Shown: piece by piece, positions 1 through 7,972 of the stretch | Position numbering within the stretch: the first letter of the stretch is position 1 | Layout of the letters: each line of letters starts with the position of its first letter | Assembly: GCA_947072565.1 (NCBI GenBank) | Contig: CAMTIM010000016.1 | Coordinates: 1 to 64,000, forward strand | DNA from: an uncultured Peptostreptococcaceae bacterium | GTDB lineage: Bacteria > Bacillota > Clostridia > Peptostreptococcales > Peptostreptococcaceae | Direction: 5' to 3' | Length of the DNA stretch: 64,000 bases | Notes under the pieces: model-generated | What the model saw: the letters and a program-made list of their open reading frames with translations, nothing else | Told to the model about the DNA's origin: nothing | The model's database searches: none | Position numbers and translations under genes: made by a program

Positions 1-12
1 ACTCTTAAATAA
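1..12 (-). rRNA. 5' end of a 16S rRNA gene (partial, runs off the left edge)
   Basis: The reverse complement of the first bases ends in AAGAGT, which matches the beginning of bacterial 16S rRNA (AGAGTTTGATC...), and the window stops there. By comparison with the mature E. coli end, the 16S would begin near position 12. The strong promoter and boxA-like leader immediately upstream support an rRNA operon transcribed to the left. Only a few bases of the gene are present, so the call rests mainly on this context. Confidence 0.7.
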
Positions 13-99
13 AAGTTTATCTAGGGCTCAGATACTGTTATATATCTGGCTTTATGTTTCTTGGTTGTTTCAAATTCTATAAATTAACCTACTGTTTAA

Positions 100-112
100 T
101 TTTCAAAGTTCT
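100..112 (-). promoter_or_regulatory. boxA-like antitermination element in rRNA leader
   Basis: Read on the minus strand this is AGAACTTTGAAAA, close to the boxA-type sequence found between rRNA promoters and 16S genes in Firmicutes. It sits about 30 bases after the probable transcription start and about 90 bases before the 16S 5' end. Its role in binding Nus factors is known for the family and inferred here. Confidence 0.6.
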
Positions 113-138
113 TTTGTACTCCTCTTGAGTACTTTATA

Positions 139-167
139 ATATTATCACGATTAAAATAATAAGTCAA
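139..167 (-). promoter_or_regulatory. rRNA operon promoter
   Basis: The -35 box TTGACT (162-167) and the -10 box TAATAT (139-144) are separated by exactly 17 bases on the minus strand, a near-consensus vegetative sigma promoter. Transcription would start near 132 and run into the 16S gene. Confidence 0.8.
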
Positions 168-210
168 CACTTTTTATATTTTTTTATATTTTTTTATATT
201 TTTTTGTAAT
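168..210 (-). promoter_or_regulatory. phased A-tract upstream element of the rRNA promoter
   Basis: Directly upstream of the -35 box the 10-base block TTTTTATATT occurs three times at 171-180, 181-190 and 191-200, followed by another T5 run at 201-205. The period is one helical turn, so the A-tracts lie on one face. This is the arrangement of a curved UP element that contacts RNA polymerase alpha subunits; the function is inferred. Confidence 0.65.
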
Positions 211-280
211 AATTTGAAAATAATTAATTCTTTCAAATATATATTAACCATTTATTTAATTTTAATTCATATTTTATATA

Positions 281-317
281 GATAAACAATAGTATTTTTA
301 AAATACTATTGTTTATC
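281..317 (-). terminator. hairpin at the 3' end of the glucosaminidase gene
   Basis: An 18-bp inverted repeat (281-298 with 300-317) begins at the stop codon of the minus-strand gene. The minus-strand continuation has no clear U-run, so termination efficiency is uncertain; it may act as a 3' stabilising hairpin. Confidence 0.5.
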
Positions 318-955
318 TATAATTTGCTATCGAATGCTTGTAAATTATATTTTTCTATTAACTGTATTAACATATTTGCATACATCAACTCCCCTTTTTC
401 ATTTTTCTTAGTGCTATATCCAGCATCTTGAAGAGCTTTTGCTTGTTTCTTATAGTCCCTAGCCTTAAACACTCCATTTTTTTCATATCGTTGATTCTCA
501 ACTAAAAATTTAGCATGATCTTCTATAGAACTTTCTAAACTATCATATTTACGAAATTTAGCTTTTATTTTGTCATCATAATTTTCAGATGTTATTGCTT
601 CTACATATTCACCTTTCCAACGACTATCAGCTTTTATTCCAAATAAGTTATTGCTATTTTTAGTTAATTCAGATTCTCCCCATCCTGATTCAAGTATTGC
701 CTGTGCTATTGTTATTGATGGAAATATTTCATATTCTCTATAACTTTTTTTAGCTCCCTTTTCTACTTTGTTTATAAAATCAGTTTTACTTTCCTCTATA
801 TGTATTTCTTTTACTTCATTTGTGTTTTTTATATGATTAGTTATATTTAAAATTACGCATATACTTATAATTACACAAACCACACTTATAATTTTTTTAA
901 TATTTCTTTTCATTTTTTTATATCGACCTAGATGTTTAATCTTTTTTCTCCCCAT
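317..955 (-). CDS. Membrane-anchored glucosaminidase (peptidoglycan hydrolase)
   Basis: The product is a 212-residue cell-wall hydrolase of the mannosyl-glycoprotein endo-beta-N-acetylglucosaminidase/FlgJ C-terminal type, expected to cut between GlcNAc and MurNAc. A basic N-terminus is followed by one hydrophobic segment (about residues 20-40) that acts as an uncleaved anchor or signal. The catalytic region carries ESGWGES with the probable acid glutamate and NNLFGIK, a typical family motif. The ATG at 955 has AGGAGG five bases upstream. The preceding in-frame TTG at 958 is only two bases from that site and is less likely. It is a single-gene unit next to the rRNA promoter. Possible jobs are cell separation or spore-related wall turnover; the sequence does not decide. 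Confidence 0.85.
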   Translation of the reverse strand: MGRKKIKHLGRYKKMKRNIKKIISVVCVIISICVILNITNHIKNTNEVKEIHIEESKTDFINKVEKGAKKSYREYEIFPSITIAQAILESGWGESELTKNSNNLFGIKADSRWKGEYVEAITSENYDDKIKAKFRKYDSLESSIEDHAKFLVENQRYEKNGVFKARDYKKQAKALQDAGYSTKKNEKGELMYANMLIQLIEKYNLQAFDSKL

Positions 956-1082
956 CAATACCTCCTGATATTTTCCTAATATTATTATATTACTGTAATA
1001 TAATAATATCTTCTATTGATTTTTTTATTTTTTATATTTATACGCCAAAATAACATTACATAGTATTTTAAAGTTATTTTAT

Positions 1083-1137
1083 TTTTTTAATAAAAACACC
1101 CCAATCATTAAATTTTTGCTCTAATGATTGGGGTGTT
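1083..1137 (-). terminator. terminator of the pot operon
   Basis: A perfect 16-bp inverted repeat (1095-1110 with 1122-1137, stem rich in G/C around CCCC/GGGG) is followed on the minus strand by a T-rich stretch (1083-1094). It lies 20-odd bases after the potD stop codon. Confidence 0.85.
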
Positions 1138-1159
1138 GCTTAGTCTATTCTTTTTTTGT

Positions 1160-2212
1160 TTATTTAGATTTTAATTCAATCCATGCTCTGTCATATGTTT
1201 TTATATTTGATCCTATATCTATAAAAGTTTCACTTTTATCTAATATTTGCTTTGATGGATATGCTACTTTATTATCAGTCACTTCTTTATCTAATAATTT
1301 TAAAGCACCTGTATTAGGTATAGAATAACCTATGTACTCAGCATTTGCTTTTGCATTTTCCGGATCTAATAAAAAGTTTATAAACATTTCAGATTCTTTT
1401 TTATTTTGAGCTGTTTTAGGTATACACATAGCATCTACCCATTTATTGGTACCTTCTTTAGGTATAGCATATCTTAGATTTGGATTCTGATCCATTAAAG
1501 TTACTGCATCTCCAGAGTAAATTATACCCATAGCTACTTCTTCAGCTAAAAGTCTATCCTTACCTTCATCATTTACATAAGCCATAACTAAATCTTTTTG
1601 TTTCATTAGAAGTTCTTTAGCTTCATTAACTTCTTTTGGGTTAGTTGTGTTGATACTATAACCTAATTTTTTCAAGGCAATTCCCATAGTATCTCTAACT
1701 GAATCAAACATCATTATATTACCTTTGTATTTAGGATTCCATAATATATCCCAACTGTCTACAGGCTCTTTTACCATTTTTGTATTATATAATATACCAA
1801 AAGTTCCCCACATATATGGAACACTATATTCATTGTTTTTATCATATATAGGATTTATAAAACTTTTATCTATATATTTTAAATTAGGTATATTTTTAAA
1901 ATCTATTTTTTGAAGAAGATTTTCACTTTTCATTTTTTCAACCATATAATCTGATGGGAATACTAAATCATAATTAGTACTTCCACTTTTAACTTTTTGA
2001 TACATCATTTCATTAGTATCATAAGTTTCATAAAGTACATCTATGCCAGTCTCCTCTTCAAACTTAGTTATAAGTTCTTCATCTATATAATCTCCGACAT
2101 TATATACATTAAGGACCTTAGTCGAATCACTAGATTTGTTACATCCTGTCATCATACCTATACTCAATACACCTATACTCAAAAGTGCTACTATTTTTTT
2201 AGATATATTCAT
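1160..2212 (-). CDS. potD: Spermidine/putrescine-binding lipoprotein PotD
   Basis: This is the extracellular polyamine-binding component of a PotABCD importer. The 350-residue protein has a lipoprotein signal (hydrophobic 7-22, lipobox MTGC with Cys24). After it come the bacterial solute-binding features of the PotD/PotF group, such as LNVYNVGDYID at the start of the mature protein and VFPSDYMVEKM in the first lobe. The length matches the family. Its ATG overlaps the potC stop codon by one base (TAATG), so translation is coupled. Last gene of the five-gene unit. Substrate specificity between spermidine and putrescine cannot be read directly. Confidence 0.93.
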   Translation of the reverse strand: MNISKKIVALLSIGVLSIGMMTGCNKSSDSTKVLNVYNVGDYIDEELITKFEEETGIDVLYETYDTNEMMYQKVKSGSTNYDLVFPSDYMVEKMKSENLLQKIDFKNIPNLKYIDKSFINPIYDKNNEYSVPYMWGTFGILYNTKMVKEPVDSWDILWNPKYKGNIMMFDSVRDTMGIALKKLGYSINTTNPKEVNEAKELLMKQKDLVMAYVNDEGKDRLLAEEVAMGIIYSGDAVTLMDQNPNLRYAIPKEGTNKWVDAMCIPKTAQNKKESEMFINFLLDPENAKANAEYIGYSIPNTGALKLLDKEVTDNKVAYPSKQILDKSETFIDIGSNIKTYDRAWIELKSK

Positions 2213-2997
2213 TATTTATCACCTCTTACTATAGATTGTTTCTTGTTCGATAGTAAAAGTAATCCTAAAACTGTAACAAACATTATAGTTGATAATGCGT
2301 TTATTTCAGGTTTTATACCTCTTCTAGCCATTCCATATATTTCTATAGAAAGATTACTAACTCCATTTCCTGTATTGAAAAAACTTATTATAAAGTCATC
2401 TACAGACATAGTAAATGCAATTAAAAATCCTGATACTATTCCAGGTTTAATTTGAGGTAATATTACTTTTCTAAGAGCATACATTGGAGTTGCTCCTAAA
2501 TCTAGAGCTGCTTCTTCTATGTTTTGAGGCATCTGCTTTATCTTAGGAAGCACCGATAATATAACATAAGGTATGTTAAACATTATATGAGATAAAAGCA
2601 TTGTAGTAAAACCAAATTCAATGTTTATAAACGCGAATAAACTCATAAGTGCAACTGCTGTTACTATATCTGGATTTAATACAGGAAGATAGTTAACATT
2701 TAAAATCAACTTTCTTCTTTTTGATTTCATCTTGTGTATACCTATAGCACTAATAGTTCCTATAATTGTAGCTATCACAGACGAAAGTACTGCTACCACA
2801 ATAGTATAATAAAGGGCACTCATAATACTTTCATTGTGAATCAATCTTTCGTACCATTTGAAAGTAAATCCACCCCAGCGAGCCATTGATTTAGAATCAT
2901 TGAAAGAAAATACAACTAGTGCAAATATTGGTGCATATAAAAATAAAAATACTAAAAATAAATATATATTAGAAACCCATTTCTTTAACTTTAAAAT
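2212..2997 (-). CDS. potC: Polyamine ABC transporter permease PotC, probable ATT start
   Basis: One of the two inner-membrane permease subunits. The BPD_transp_1 fold is clear, including the EAA loop AALDLGATPMYALRKVILP, which contacts the PotA ATPase. The first ordinary in-frame start is the ATG at 2886, giving 224 residues. That protein would lack the first transmembrane helix. The frame stays open upstream and encodes LKLKKWVSNIYLFLVFLFLY and more, which is exactly the missing helix. No ATG, GTG or TTG occurs there. A Shine-Dalgarno-like GGTGG lies just before two ATT codons (2998-3000 and 2995-2997). Starting at the second ATT gives 261 residues, the normal PotC length. The start overlaps the end of potB by a few bases. 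A sequencing error is the alternative. Confidence 0.85.
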   Translation of the reverse strand: MLKLKKWVSNIYLFLVFLFLYAPIFALVVFSFNDSKSMARWGGFTFKWYERLIHNESIMSALYYTIVVAVLSSVIATIIGTISAIGIHKMKSKRRKLILNVNYLPVLNPDIVTAVALMSLFAFINIEFGFTTMLLSHIMFNIPYVILSVLPKIKQMPQNIEEAALDLGATPMYALRKVILPQIKPGIVSGFLIAFTMSVDDFIISFFNTGNGVSNLSIEIYGMARRGIKPEINALSTIMFVTVLGLLLLSNKKQSIVRGDK

Positions 2998-3827
2998 AAT
3001 AACCCACCGCCTTCTTTGTCAGATTCATCTTCGAATTTAGACATAACAGCCATAGATATAAGTATTACTATCATCATAAATATAGATACTGCAGACCCAA
3101 AGTTCCAATCACCTACTGTTGTAAATTGCTGTTCTATCAAATCTCCAAGTAGCATAAACTTTCCTCCACCTAACAGTCTTGATATTGCAAATGTAGTAAT
3201 AGCTGGCATAAATACCATTGTTATTCCAGATACAACCCCAGGCAAACTAAGAGGGAATATAACTTTAGTGAATACTTGTAAACTGTTAGCGCCTAAATCA
3301 CGCGCTGCATTAACTAAATCATCATCCATCTTTGATAATGAAGTGTATATTGGTAAGACCATAAATGGTAAGAAATTGTAAACCATACCAAGTAATATTG
3401 CAAAATTAGTATATAATATAGATACTGGCTCTACACCAAATATACCTAGGAATGAATTCAGCAATCCATTTTTACCAAGTATAGCTACCCATGCATATGT
3501 TCTTAAAAGAAAATTCATCCACATAGGAAGTATAAATAATAATATCAATGTTCCTCTTTTACTTATATGCGCTTTTGAAATTATATAAGCTACCGGGTAT
3601 CCAACTATAAGGCATATTAAAGTTGATGCTCCTGCTAACGTAATAGATCTGAAAAATACTTTTAAGTATATTGGATCCATTAGCTCTTTATAATTTGCTA
3701 AAGAAAATACTTGTTTTCCATCTACTTCTACCGTAAAACTAAAAATCAATACTAGTATTAAAGGGATTATTATAAATATCGCACTCCATATAATATATGG
3801 ATATGCTAAGATAGATTTTTTCTTCAT
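2991..3827 (-). CDS. potB: Polyamine ABC transporter permease PotB
   Basis: 278-residue membrane permease that pairs with PotC to form the translocation channel. About six hydrophobic helices are visible, starting with YPYIIWSAIFIIIPLILVLI. The EAA motif AARDLGANSLQVFTKVIFP lies near residues 175-195. It starts one base after the potA stop (TAACATG), so the two are translationally coupled. The C-terminus ends in a charged tail EDESDKEGGG, and the DNA encoding those glycines doubles as the ribosome-binding region of potC. Confidence 0.92.
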   Translation of the reverse strand: MKKKSILAYPYIIWSAIFIIIPLILVLIFSFTVEVDGKQVFSLANYKELMDPIYLKVFFRSITLAGASTLICLIVGYPVAYIISKAHISKRGTLILLFILPMWMNFLLRTYAWVAILGKNGLLNSFLGIFGVEPVSILYTNFAILLGMVYNFLPFMVLPIYTSLSKMDDDLVNAARDLGANSLQVFTKVIFPLSLPGVVSGITMVFMPAITTFAISRLLGGGKFMLLGDLIEQQFTTVGDWNFGSAVSIFMMIVILISMAVMSKFEDESDKEGGGLLF

Positions 3828-3828
3828 G

Positions 3829-4872
3829 TTAGTTTTTCTCTTTTCTCATTATATGGATATCTTCTGGATATATATCCATACCTAGTTGCGAACCAACTTC
3901 TGCATTTTTAGTATTATGAAGTATCCACTTTCTATCATTTTCTTTCACTTCTATTTCGTAGTGAACTCCTTTAAATACTGTAGATGTAACTATTCCCTTT
4001 AACATGCCGTGTTGTGGTTCAACCATTTTAATATCTTCTGGTCTTATTACAACTTCAATATTTTCATTTTTTTCAAAACCTTTATCTACGCAATCAAACT
4101 TAGTATTACAAAACTCTACTTTAAAATCTTCATGCATTATTCCATCAAATATATTACTTTCACCTATAAATCTAGCTACAAATGAGTTTTCAGGTTCATT
4201 ATATATATCTTGTGGACTTCCCATTTGTTGTATTTTACCTTTATTTATTACTATTATTGTATCTGACATGCTAAGAGCTTCTTCTTGGTCATGAGTTACA
4301 AATATAAATGTTATTCCAAGTTTTTGTTGCATTCTCTTTAACTCTAGTTGCATCTCTTGTCTTAATTTTAAATCTAGAGCTCCTAGAGGTTCATCTAATA
4401 AAAGAACTTTTGGTTCATTAACTAATGCTCTTGCTATAGCTATTCTTTGTTGTTGACCTCCACTTAAAGAGTCAACTTTTCTATTTTCTTTACCTTCTAG
4501 CGCAACTAATTTTAACATTTCTCTTACTTTTTTATCTATTTGGTCTTTAGGCATCTTCTTTATTTTTAGCCCAAAAGCAATATTTTCATATACATTCATA
4601 TGTGGAAATAAAGCATACTTTTGGAATACTGTATTTACTGGTCTTTGATGTGGCGAAAGGTTACTTATATTCTTTTCTTCAAATAAAACTTTTCCATCAT
4701 CTGCATATTCAAATCCAGCTATTATCTTTAATATCGTAGTTTTTCCACACCCACTTGGTCCTAAAAGCGTGAAAAATTCATTTTTCTTTATATCTAATGA
4801 TAAATTATCTAAAACTGTTAAATCATCATATGTTTTAGATAGATTTTTTAATTCTATTATATTTTCGCTCAA
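3829..4872 (-). CDS. potA: Polyamine ABC transporter ATP-binding protein PotA
   Basis: Cytoplasmic ATPase of the polyamine importer, 347 residues. Walker A is GPSGCGKTT (residues 38-46), the signature is [15 protein letters not shown], and Walker B is [14 protein letters not shown]-terminal TOBE-like domain after about residue 240 is typical of the PotA/MalK group and may regulate transport. The start is TTG, with AGAGGTG seven bases upstream; no better start is present. Seventeen bases separate it from the regulator gene upstream, so it is probably co-transcribed with it. Confidence 0.93.
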   Translation of the reverse strand: MSENIIELKNLSKTYDDLTVLDNLSLDIKKNEFFTLLGPSGCGKTTILKIIAGFEYADDGKVLFEEKNISNLSPHQRPVNTVFQKYALFPHMNVYENIAFGLKIKKMPKDQIDKKVREMLKLVALEGKENRKVDSLSGGQQQRIAIARALVNEPKVLLLDEPLGALDLKLRQEMQLELKRMQQKLGITFIFVTHDQEEALSMSDTIIVINKGKIQQMGSPQDIYNEPENSFVARFIGESNIFDGIMHEDFKVEFCNTKFDCVDKGFEKNENIEVVIRPEDIKMVEPQHGMLKGIVTSTVFKGVHYEIEVKENDRKWILHNTKNAEVGSQLGMDIYPEDIHIMRKEKN

Positions 4873-4889
4873 TTATTAACACCTCTTTC

Positions 4890-5429
4890 CTAAAATGACG
4901 GCGGGGTACTAACCCAAATTACTTTTGCAGTCGTTTTACCTGCATTTGATATATAATGATTCGCCCTTGGTTTAAAATAGAAACTTTCGCCTTTTCTTAC
5001 TTTATTTTTTTTATCTCCTATATAAACATATACAGATCCCGTCAATACATAACCGAATTCTTCACCTTCATGAGGTTTTTCTTCTTTATATTGTCCACCT
5101 GGATATAGCGTTATTATTACAGGTTCCATTTCATTTTTTTGAGAATTTGGTATCAACCATTTAAAAGTATATTTTAAATCTTCGTCCTCAGTCTCAAACA
5201 TATCCTCTTTTGTGAATGAAATTCTTTCATCATCTATTTCATTAAAAAACTCCCTTAGATTTGTACCTAATATTTCAAGTATATCTATAAGGGTAGCTAT
5301 GGATGGTGAAGTTAAATTATTTTCTAATTGAGATATAAATCCTTTTGATAATTCACATCTATTGGCCAGTTCTTCTTGAGTTAATTGTTTTTCTATTCTC
5401 ATTCGTTTTATTTTCTCACCAATTTCCAC
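4890..5429 (-). CDS. XRE-family regulator with C-terminal cupin domain
   Basis: 179-residue transcription regulator with an N-terminal helix-turn-helix (roughly residues 5-60, including LTQEELANRCELSKGFISQLEN) and a C-terminal cupin (about 100-175, including GEEFGYVLTGSVYVYIGD). This architecture matches PuuR-like regulators that sense polyamines or amino-acid derivatives. The start is GTG at 5429, with AGGAGG seven bases upstream; the open frame extends further but would contain the ribosome-binding site. It heads the pot operon, and a promoter plus an inverted repeat lie upstream, so it probably controls polyamine uptake and itself. The effector is inferred from context. Confidence 0.85.
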   Translation of the reverse strand: MEIGEKIKRMRIEKQLTQEELANRCELSKGFISQLENNLTSPSIATLIDILEILGTNLREFFNEIDDERISFTKEDMFETEDEDLKYTFKWLIPNSQKNEMEPVIITLYPGGQYKEEKPHEGEEFGYVLTGSVYVYIGDKKNKVRKGESFYFKPRANHYISNAGKTTAKVIWVSTPPSF

Positions 5430-5498
5430 AATTCCACCTCCTATTTTATTGTTATTATAACTAAACAATATGTTTAAAATATGTAAACAACAAAACCT

Positions 5499-5527
5499 AT
5501 TATATAAAATTTAACACTATAATTCAA
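5499..5527 (-). promoter_or_regulatory. promoter of the regulator-pot operon
   Basis: On the minus strand TTGAAT (5522-5527) and a perfect TATAAT (5499-5504) are 17 bases apart, about 70 bases ahead of the GTG start of the XRE/cupin gene. Confidence 0.75.
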
Positions 5528-5568
5528 GAGTTTTTAAATATTTTTTTATTTTTTACGTATAGTGTTAA
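5511..5568. promoter_or_regulatory. inverted repeat flanking the pot promoter -35 box (candidate operator)
   Basis: TTAACACTATA (5511-5521) and its exact reverse complement TATAGTGTTAA (5558-5568) are separated by 36 bases. The proximal arm sits in the promoter spacer, and the distal arm lies upstream of the -35 box. Two half-sites in this position would suit autoregulation by the XRE/cupin protein. That binding is a hypothesis. Confidence 0.5.
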
Positions 5569-5806
5569 TTATAGTATTTTAAAGAGTTTGTACTAGTTAC
5601 TTAATTATATATGTTTATATTAATATTAAAAAAGTTTAGTATGTCTAATTTTTATAAATCAATTTCTTATTTACCTAAATTCATTTTTATATTAATTCAA
5701 TTTCATATTTTTTAGATTTCTTACAATCTATAACTACACAAATAAAGTTTATAATTATAAATATAACTTCTACACAATATAGATTTTTTATACTACATTA
5801 TTGTAT
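5569..5806. other. AT-rich intergenic stretch
   Basis: Between the pot promoter region and the MATE terminator there is only AT-rich sequence. I see no convincing open frame, RNA or further promoter. Confidence 0.5.
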
Positions 5807-5840
5807 AAAAGTAGCACCTCTACAAAGAGGTGCTACTTTT
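5807..5840 (-). terminator. terminator of the siderophore/MATE operon
   Basis: A perfect 15-bp stem (5807-5821 with 5826-5840) with a four-base loop. The MATE stop codon TAG (5820-5822) is inside the hairpin, so the ribosome finishing translation would transiently cover it. The U-run after the stem is short. Confidence 0.75.
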
Positions 5841-7163
5841 AAATTCTTTTATTAAAAATAAAATTACTATTATCACCGAAAGTATATCTGCTATCGGTTG
5901 TGATATCCAAACTCCATCTAGCTTCCATATTTTAGGTAAAATAAAAACTAATGGTGCTAATATTATAAATTGTCTAAGTAAAGTTAAAAACATAGAATGC
6001 TTAGTTTTTCCAACTGATTGAAAATATACTGGACCAACTATAGCTATTCCAACTATGGGAAGTGCAAATAGATTTATATTTATTCCTTTTATAGCTAGTT
6101 TTATAAGTTCTTCATCTTTACTAAATATTCCTACGAAAAATTCTGGAAATATTTTAATAGCTAAAAATCCTAAAGTTAAAATTACTACAGACATTATCAT
6201 AGCTAAAATTAGCGTTTTTCTAGACCTATCATGTTGTTTAGCTCCATAGTTGTAGGCTATTATAGTTTGCATACCTTGACTTAATCCAAACACAGGCATC
6301 ATAAATAAAAGTACTATGGATGTGATTGCCGTCATAGCTCCTATAGCAAGGTCTCCACCATACATTTTAAGTGCTGTATTTGACAATACATGTATTAAAC
6401 TAGTTGTAAGTTCCATAGCAAAAGGTGCTAACCCTACTGCAATAATAATTTTTACTATTTTAAAATCTAATTTAAGGTTATATTTGTGTAATTTCAAACT
6501 TGATTTCCCTTTTATAAAGTAGGTAAATACCCATATAGATATTATTATCTGCGATATTACAGTTGCTATAGCAGCACCTTTTATACCTAGTCCAAAAACA
6601 AATATAAATATTGGATCTAAAATAAGATTTAGTATACATCCTACTACCATAGTTTTAGCTGCTAACTTAGGGTTACCTTCTGACCTTATAGCATTGTTTA
6701 AAGAAAATGATATTAAATTAAATGGAGTTCCTATATAAATAATACCTATATAATCTCTTGCATAAGAAATTGTATGCTTGCTTGCTCCAAATAAATAAAG
6801 CATCTTATCCATAAATAAAATTCCAACTATCATTATTATAAATGAAATAATAATAGCTAATACAAAGGTATTTGCTAAAACTCTCTCAGCTTCATATTTA
6901 TTACCTTCGCCAAGTTTTATAGATATATTAGTACTTCCCCCAACTGCAATCAATACTCCAAAGCCTACTATCAATGTAAATATCGGCATAGTCACTCCAA
7001 GACCTGATATAGCTAAGGCTCCTACCCCTTCAATAGATCCTATAAAAGCTCGATCTACTGTATTATATAAAGAAGTAACCATCATTGCAATTATTGCAGG
7101 TATTGAATATTTCATTAGTAAAATCTCTATTTTTTCACTTTTTAAAGCTTCTTGATTTTCCAT
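5820..7163 (-). CDS. MATE family efflux transporter
   Basis: 447-residue, 12-helix multidrug and toxic compound extrusion protein, probably coupled to Na+ or H+. Both MatE halves are visible, starting with KYSIPAIIAMMVTSLYNTVDRAFIG and, in the second half, LGLAPF/GAMTAITSIVLLFMMPVFGLSQG motifs typical of clostridial MATE proteins. It starts 11 bases after the stop codon of the siderophore ATPase and has no promoter of its own that I can see. It is therefore likely part of the iron operon. Exporting a siderophore or a metal-binding metabolite is plausible from that context but unproven. Confidence 0.9.
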   Translation of the reverse strand: MENQEALKSEKIEILLMKYSIPAIIAMMVTSLYNTVDRAFIGSIEGVGALAISGLGVTMPIFTLIVGFGVLIAVGGSTNISIKLGEGNKYEAERVLANTFVLAIIISFIIMIVGILFMDKMLYLFGASKHTISYARDYIGIIYIGTPFNLISFSLNNAIRSEGNPKLAAKTMVVGCILNLILDPIFIFVFGLGIKGAAIATVISQIIISIWVFTYFIKGKSSLKLHKYNLKLDFKIVKIIIAVGLAPFAMELTTSLIHVLSNTALKMYGGDLAIGAMTAITSIVLLFMMPVFGLSQGMQTIIAYNYGAKQHDRSRKTLILAMIMSVVILTLGFLAIKIFPEFFVGIFSKDEELIKLAIKGININLFALPIVGIAIVGPVYFQSVGKTKHSMFLTLLRQFIILAPLVFILPKIWKLDGVWISQPIADILSVIIVILFLIKEFKSSTSL

Positions 7164-7174
7164 ATTTTCACCAT

Positions 7175-7963
7175 TTATACCATATCATAAGTTATACATA
7201 CCGGCCTTTGAGTTCTAGGGTCTTTAACTATCTCTGCATCTATATTAAATAACTCCCTAAGATTTTCTTTTGTCATAACTTTATTTGCACTACCTTCGCA
7301 AACTACATTTCCTTTTTTAACACCTATCATATGATCTGCGAATCTAGCTGCATTATTAAGTTCATGTATAACCATAACTATGGTTCTTCCTTCTTTTTTG
7401 TTTAAGTTTTCTAATAACTTTAATATTTCTAATTGATGAGCTAAGTCTAAATAAGTTGTTGGTTCATCCAATAAAAGTATGTCTGTTTCTTGAGCTAGGG
7501 CCATAGCTATCCAAGCTCTTTGTCTTTGACCTCCTGATAAATCATCAATATCTCTATCTTTAAATTCAAGTATCCCCGTTACTTCTAAAGCCCACTTTAC
7601 TATGTCTTTATCTTCTTTCTTAGACTTTCCAAATCCACTTTGATGAGGAAATCTTCCATAAGATATAAGTTCCTCTACAGTTAATCCACTTGGAGCTTGA
7701 GGACTTTGAGGTAGTACTGCCATTTCTTTTGCAAGGTCCTTTGGATTTTGTTTATGAATATCTTTTTCGTTCACATAAATATTTCCACTTTTAGGATTTA
7801 TAATTCTACCTATAGTTTTTAATATTGTAGATTTACCACATCCATTTGCTCCAATTATGGTAGTTATCTTACCTTTAGGTATATTTAAATTAAGATTTTT
7901 TACAATATCTATATTTCCATAACTTATATTCAAATTTTTTGTAGTTATACAGTTCATATTCAT
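7175..7963 (-). CDS. Ferric siderophore ABC transporter ATP-binding protein
   Basis: 262-residue ATPase of the FecE/FhuC group that drives import of iron-siderophore, heme or cobalamin. Walker A is GANGCGKST, the signature is LSGGQRQRAWIAMAL, and Walker B is ILLLDEPTTYLDLAHQ. The sequence TTYLDLAHQLEILKLL after Walker B is characteristic of siderophore ATPases. It begins nine bases after the preceding permease gene. The upstream Fur-box-like site supports an iron substrate rather than B12. Confidence 0.9.
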   Translation of the reverse strand: MNMNCITTKNLNISYGNIDIVKNLNLNIPKGKITTIIGANGCGKSTILKTIGRIINPKSGNIYVNEKDIHKQNPKDLAKEMAVLPQSPQAPSGLTVEELISYGRFPHQSGFGKSKKEDKDIVKWALEVTGILEFKDRDIDDLSGGQRQRAWIAMALAQETDILLLDEPTTYLDLAHQLEILKLLENLNKKEGRTIVMVIHELNNAARFADHMIGVKKGNVVCEGSANKVMTKENLRELFNIDAEIVKDPRTQRPVCITYDMV

Positions 7964-7972
7964 TACCTCTTT

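Noticed and set aside
1997-2455. 152-residue plus-strand open frame opposite potD and potC
   Set aside because: It lies wholly antisense to two well-conserved genes, has no ribosome-binding site and spans their junction.
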